In this document: in pieces, positions 14,678 to 16,942 of the stretch
Layout of the letters: every line of letters begins with the position of its first letter
Position numbering within the stretch: the stretch's first letter is position 1
Source: Actinomycetota bacterium
GTDB lineage: Bacteria; Actinomycetota; Acidimicrobiia; Acidimicrobiales; Poriferisodalaceae
Direction: 5' to 3'
NCBI GenBank assembly: GCA_013151655.1
Contig: JAADHX010000160.1
Coordinates: forward strand, 1 to 16,942
DNA length: 16,942 nt
Made by a program: the position numbers and the translations under genes
The notes under the pieces: generated by a model
Told to the model about the DNA's origin: nothing
Database searches by the model: none
The model's input: the letters and a program-made list of their open reading frames with translations, nothing else

Positions 14678-14691
14678 GCCCTGTCCAGGGC
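14678..14691. repeat. Small perfect inverted repeat upstream of tRNA-Arg
   Basis: gccctgtccagggc consists of two 6-bp arms around a 2-nt centre and lies 15 nt before the tRNA, in the 117-nt divergent gap between galE and the tRNA gene. It has no following T-run. It might be an operator or part of the tRNA leader; its role is unknown. A TACATT at 14663-14668 could be a -10 box for the tRNA, without a good -35 partner. Confidence 0.35.
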
Positions 14692-14706
14692 GGACTCATT
14701 AGTATT

Positions 14707-14778
14707 GCCCTCGTAGCTCAGGGGATAGAGCATTGGCCTCCGAAGCCATGAGCGCAGGTTCGAATCCTGCCGAGGGCG
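14707..14778 (+). tRNA. tRNA-Arg (anticodon CCG)
   Basis: A complete cloverleaf can be drawn. The acceptor stem gccctcg pairs perfectly with cgagggc, followed by discriminator G. The D arm is gctc...gagc. The anticodon arm ttggc/gccat has a loop ctccgaa with anticodon CCG, and the first pair of the stem is a T-T mismatch. The variable loop is short, and the T arm gcagg-ttcgaat-cctgc is perfect. The 3' CCA is not encoded. It reads CGG arginine codons. It is the only plus-strand gene in the window and ends five bases before the convergent phoU stop. Confidence 0.95.
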
Positions 14779-14783
14779 CGTTG

Positions 14784-15458
14784 TTAGTCGTCGGTGTCGG
14801 TTTCACCGTCGTCGAGGTAGTCGATTGTGGGGAGAGGCTCGATCGCGACACCCACAACGCCTCGAAGGTTGGCCACAATTCGTTTCAGGTATCGGTAGTA
14901 GATGGCCAACGGCACAACCTCGCGACCCGGTAGATCGGAGAACATGTACCTGTCGATCTTGGCCTGGAACTGAGCCATCAGCACTGTGACGCGAGCCACA
15001 TAACGTTCGGCTCGCACCTCATCGAATTCGGCTAGCAGTTGGCCTGCCTCACCAAACAAAGTCGAGACTTCTTGTTGCTCAAGGCGAATGTCGGCGATGT
15101 CGTCGGCCCCTGTGAGCGATATGCCGCTCTCGGCCAAGTCGAGAATGTTCTTGGCTTGATCGCCGATGCGTTCGATCTTCTTGAGCAACAAAACCAATCC
15201 GAGCACTGCACCGATCTCGGCGGTTCCTTGAACCGTGACATGAACAACCAGCTCGGAACGGAGATCTTGTTCTGCCTGGTTGATACGGCGATCTGTAGCC
15301 CGAATATCTTCGGCTATGACGTCGGCCTCGAGCCCGCCGATAAGCGCGCCATTGGCAAGATCGAACGAATGCCTGGCGTCGCCGAGCATGTTGACGGCAC
15401 GGGACTCAATGTGATCGAGGCCGGCACCACCAGTGTTCTGAAAAAAGGACATGACCAT
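14784..15458 (-). CDS. phoU: PhoU-domain protein
   Basis: The 224-residue, all-helical protein has its ATG at 15458 behind a strong AGGAGA site six nt upstream. It contains two PhoU-type three-helix repeats; the metal-binding E-x3-D pattern is clear in LKKIERIGDQAKNILDL (about 91-107). PhoU proteins restrain phosphate uptake and signalling. Here the gene follows the Na/Pi cotransporter after 13 nt, so it most likely modulates that transporter rather than a Pst ABC system, which is absent. It ends with an acidic tail (DDGETDTDD). The gene symbol is by domain; it may be called a PhoU-like or NptA-associated protein. Confidence 0.85.
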   Translation of the reverse strand: MVMSFFQNTGGAGLDHIESRAVNMLGDARHSFDLANGALIGGLEADVIAEDIRATDRRINQAEQDLRSELVVHVTVQGTAEIGAVLGLVLLLKKIERIGDQAKNILDLAESGISLTGADDIADIRLEQQEVSTLFGEAGQLLAEFDEVRAERYVARVTVLMAQFQAKIDRYMFSDLPGREVVPLAIYYRYLKRIVANLRGVVGVAIEPLPTIDYLDDGETDTDD

Positions 15459-15471
15459 AAGACTTCTCCTC

Positions 15472-16689
15472 TCAGCGAAGCGCCACTACACCAAGTAGTG
15501 GCGCCACAACGAAGACAACAACAACGTACGCCACAGCCATCGTTCGGCGCTTAACCGCTACGTCGGCGAGTCGCTCCGCGAGCCTGACAGGCACATTGCG
15601 GGCGAACGGCAATACGTACAACAACAAGATCCCGAGGACGTTAAAGGTGGTGTGAGCCAAACCCACTGTGAGGGCATCGGGGTTAGACGCTGCCAATGCC
15701 GCCAGCAGCGCAGTAATAGTGGTTCCGACGTTGGCACCAAGGGTTACGGGATAGGCATTTCGCAGAGACAGCACGCCAGCGGCAGTCAACGGGATCAAGA
15801 TCGAAGTGGTGATGCTCGACGACTGGACCGCGACTGTTATTGCCAATCCGAGGAGCATCGCCACCGCGCCACCGCCTTTGCCCAACACTGCATTAACTGA
15901 CCGCTCGACGCGATCGGCGATGAGCTGACGCATGTTCTTCGTAATGAAGGCCAACGCAACCAGGATGATCACTAGCCCAGTCAGCACCATGAGAGTGCCC
16001 TGCACGTTGCCAGCAAAGCCAGCAGCCGACCAGAGGTCGGTCAGCCAACCAACCGGGTGCTTCACCCAGGCCTTGACGGGGCTCTTCCATTCAGTTCCGG
16101 AGGATCCAACGAGTCCCTCACTCGCCCATTGGGCTATTCCACTTATGAGGCCAAATACGATCTCGAGCGGAAGTATCACCGCCACGGCGAGCGCATTGAA
16201 GAAATCGTGGACCGTAGCCGCAGCAAAGGCACGCCTGAACTCATTCGACTGACGAACGTGCCCAAGAGAGACCAAGGTATTAGTGACAGTTGTGCCTAAA
16301 TTCGCGCCCATCACCATAGGAACAGCCTCATCAACGCCGAGAACACCCGAGGCAACCAAGGCAACGATCACCGACGTGCTTGCCGAAGACGACTGCACCA
16401 AAACCGTTCCGAGAATACCTACACACAACCCAGCGATCGGATTCGTAACTGCTGTGAACAGCTTCTCTTGTGTGTCGGCACCCATGATCTTGATGCCTGC
16501 CTCGAGCGACGAAACGCCGACCAGAAACAGGTAGATGAGGCCGACCACCAGCGCCGACCGCGCCGGTTTCGGAAGAACAAAATTCGACCCCGCTACATCG
16601 GCAGGACCCTTGGAAGAGTGCTTTGCGCTCATTTGCTTAACGCCGCTCTCGAGCTGAGGCGGCGACGGATCCTTTGATCGTTGGGACAC
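15472..16689 (-). CDS. Na+/phosphate cotransporter (NptA/PNaS family)
   Basis: Integral membrane protein of 405 residues (GTG at 16689) or 386 (ATG at 16632); neither start has a good ribosome site. It shows the inverted duplication of the SLC34-like PNaS family: VQSSSAST (98-105) and GANLGTTVTN (128-137) in the first half, and VQSSSITT (288-295) and GANVGTTITA (318-327) in the second. The QSSS motifs form the substrate/Na+ site. About eight or nine hydrophobic segments are visible, with a larger soluble loop at about 190-225. The first about 40 residues are polar. It imports inorganic phosphate using the sodium gradient, which would suit a saline habitat. phoU follows in the same operon. Confidence 0.9.
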   Translation of the reverse strand: MSQRSKDPSPPQLESGVKQMSAKHSSKGPADVAGSNFVLPKPARSALVVGLIYLFLVGVSSLEAGIKIMGADTQEKLFTAVTNPIAGLCVGILGTVLVQSSSASTSVIVALVASGVLGVDEAVPMVMGANLGTTVTNTLVSLGHVRQSNEFRRAFAAATVHDFFNALAVAVILPLEIVFGLISGIAQWASEGLVGSSGTEWKSPVKAWVKHPVGWLTDLWSAAGFAGNVQGTLMVLTGLVIILVALAFITKNMRQLIADRVERSVNAVLGKGGGAVAMLLGLAITVAVQSSSITTSILIPLTAAGVLSLRNAYPVTLGANVGTTITALLAALAASNPDALTVGLAHTTFNVLGILLLYVLPFARNVPVRLAERLADVAVKRRTMAVAYVVVVFVVAPLLGVVALR

Positions 16690-16843
16690 CTACGAACGGG
16701 CAAAACTCTACGTCTGCGGCGCGTGCAGTCAAGAGCTAGACCACCTCTTTCTCAAGATTTCGGCCTGCTGAGCTGAGCTCAACACCGACCGTAACCAACA
16801 CGAGCATGAAGCTGTCGACGTTCCTGCCGACACGGTTTGTGAC

Positions 16844-16860
16844 AGAACCATTACGGTTCT
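16844..16860. promoter_or_regulatory. Inverted repeat in the phosphate operon upstream region
   Basis: agaacc-attac-ggttct is a perfect 6-bp inverted repeat with a 5-nt centre, about 155-170 nt upstream of the transporter start. ACGGTT also occurs at 16832-16837 and 16853-16858, 21 nt apart (two helical turns). No other gene is evident in 16690-16942; this stretch is probably the promoter region of the transporter operon and perhaps of a gene beyond the edge. The binding protein is unknown. Confidence 0.3.
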
Positions 16861-16942
16861 CAATCTCGGGCGATCATCAAGAATCAAAAGGTTCGTTCAT
16901 GATTCCCTCACCCAAGTTGCTTATGGTGCTCATGTGACCCCC

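Noticed and set aside
14707..14778. tRNA-Arg as an attachment site of an integrated element
   Set aside because: No integrase, no second copy of the tRNA 3' end and no change of gene type on either side was seen.
16899..16937. 12-codon plus-strand ORF (MIPSPKLLMVLM) with AAGG seven nt upstream, as a leader peptide
   Set aside because: Very short and at the window edge, with no downstream gene visible; cannot be told from chance.

Overview
The window is a stretch of actinobacterial chromosome. All protein genes recognised lie on the minus strand, and one tRNA lies on the plus strand. The gene order galE-lysA-hom-thrC-rho-rpmE-(unknown)-prfA-prmC closely follows the lysA-thrA-thrC-thrB-rho-rpmE-prfA-hemK locus of Mycobacterium tuberculosis (Rv1293-Rv1300). 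Further pointers to Actinomycetota are the long Ser/Thr/Asn/Arg-rich extension on Rho, a sortase substrate of the LAxTG type, a DUF4012 protein, frequent GTG starts and moderately high GC. A non-mycobacterial lineage such as Acidimicrobiia fits best, but this is an inference without any search.

Layout from right to left, the direction of transcription. At 15472-16689 and 14784-15458 are a Na+/phosphate cotransporter and a PhoU-domain protein, probably one operon for phosphate uptake. A tRNA-Arg(CCG) converges on the end of phoU. Next come galE and lysA (joined by a 4-base GTGA overlap), hom and thrC: the diaminopimelate-to-lysine and aspartate-semialdehyde-to-threonine branches, with thrB absent from its usual slot. 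Then comes the transcription/translation block: rho, a cysteine-free (type B) ribosomal protein L31, an unrecognised 354-residue protein, release factor RF1 and its glutamine methyltransferase PrmC. The prfA/prmC junction carries a 24-bp tandem duplication that lengthens PrmC.

The left part (1-4050) has a cell-envelope character: a low-molecular-weight tyrosine phosphatase, a small secreted LAFTG protein, a DUF4012 membrane protein broken by two mutually compensating frameshifts, and a secreted GH26-like glycoside hydrolase whose Thr/Pro-repeat tail runs off the left edge. Sequence and context suggest surface-polysaccharide or cell-wall functions, but no complete pathway is present.

No CRISPR array, insertion sequence, phage gene or obvious new defence system was found. 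The most notable items are the double frameshift in the DUF4012 gene, the duplication at prfA/prmC, the unknown gene inside a housekeeping operon, and a 10-mer shared by two promoter regions.
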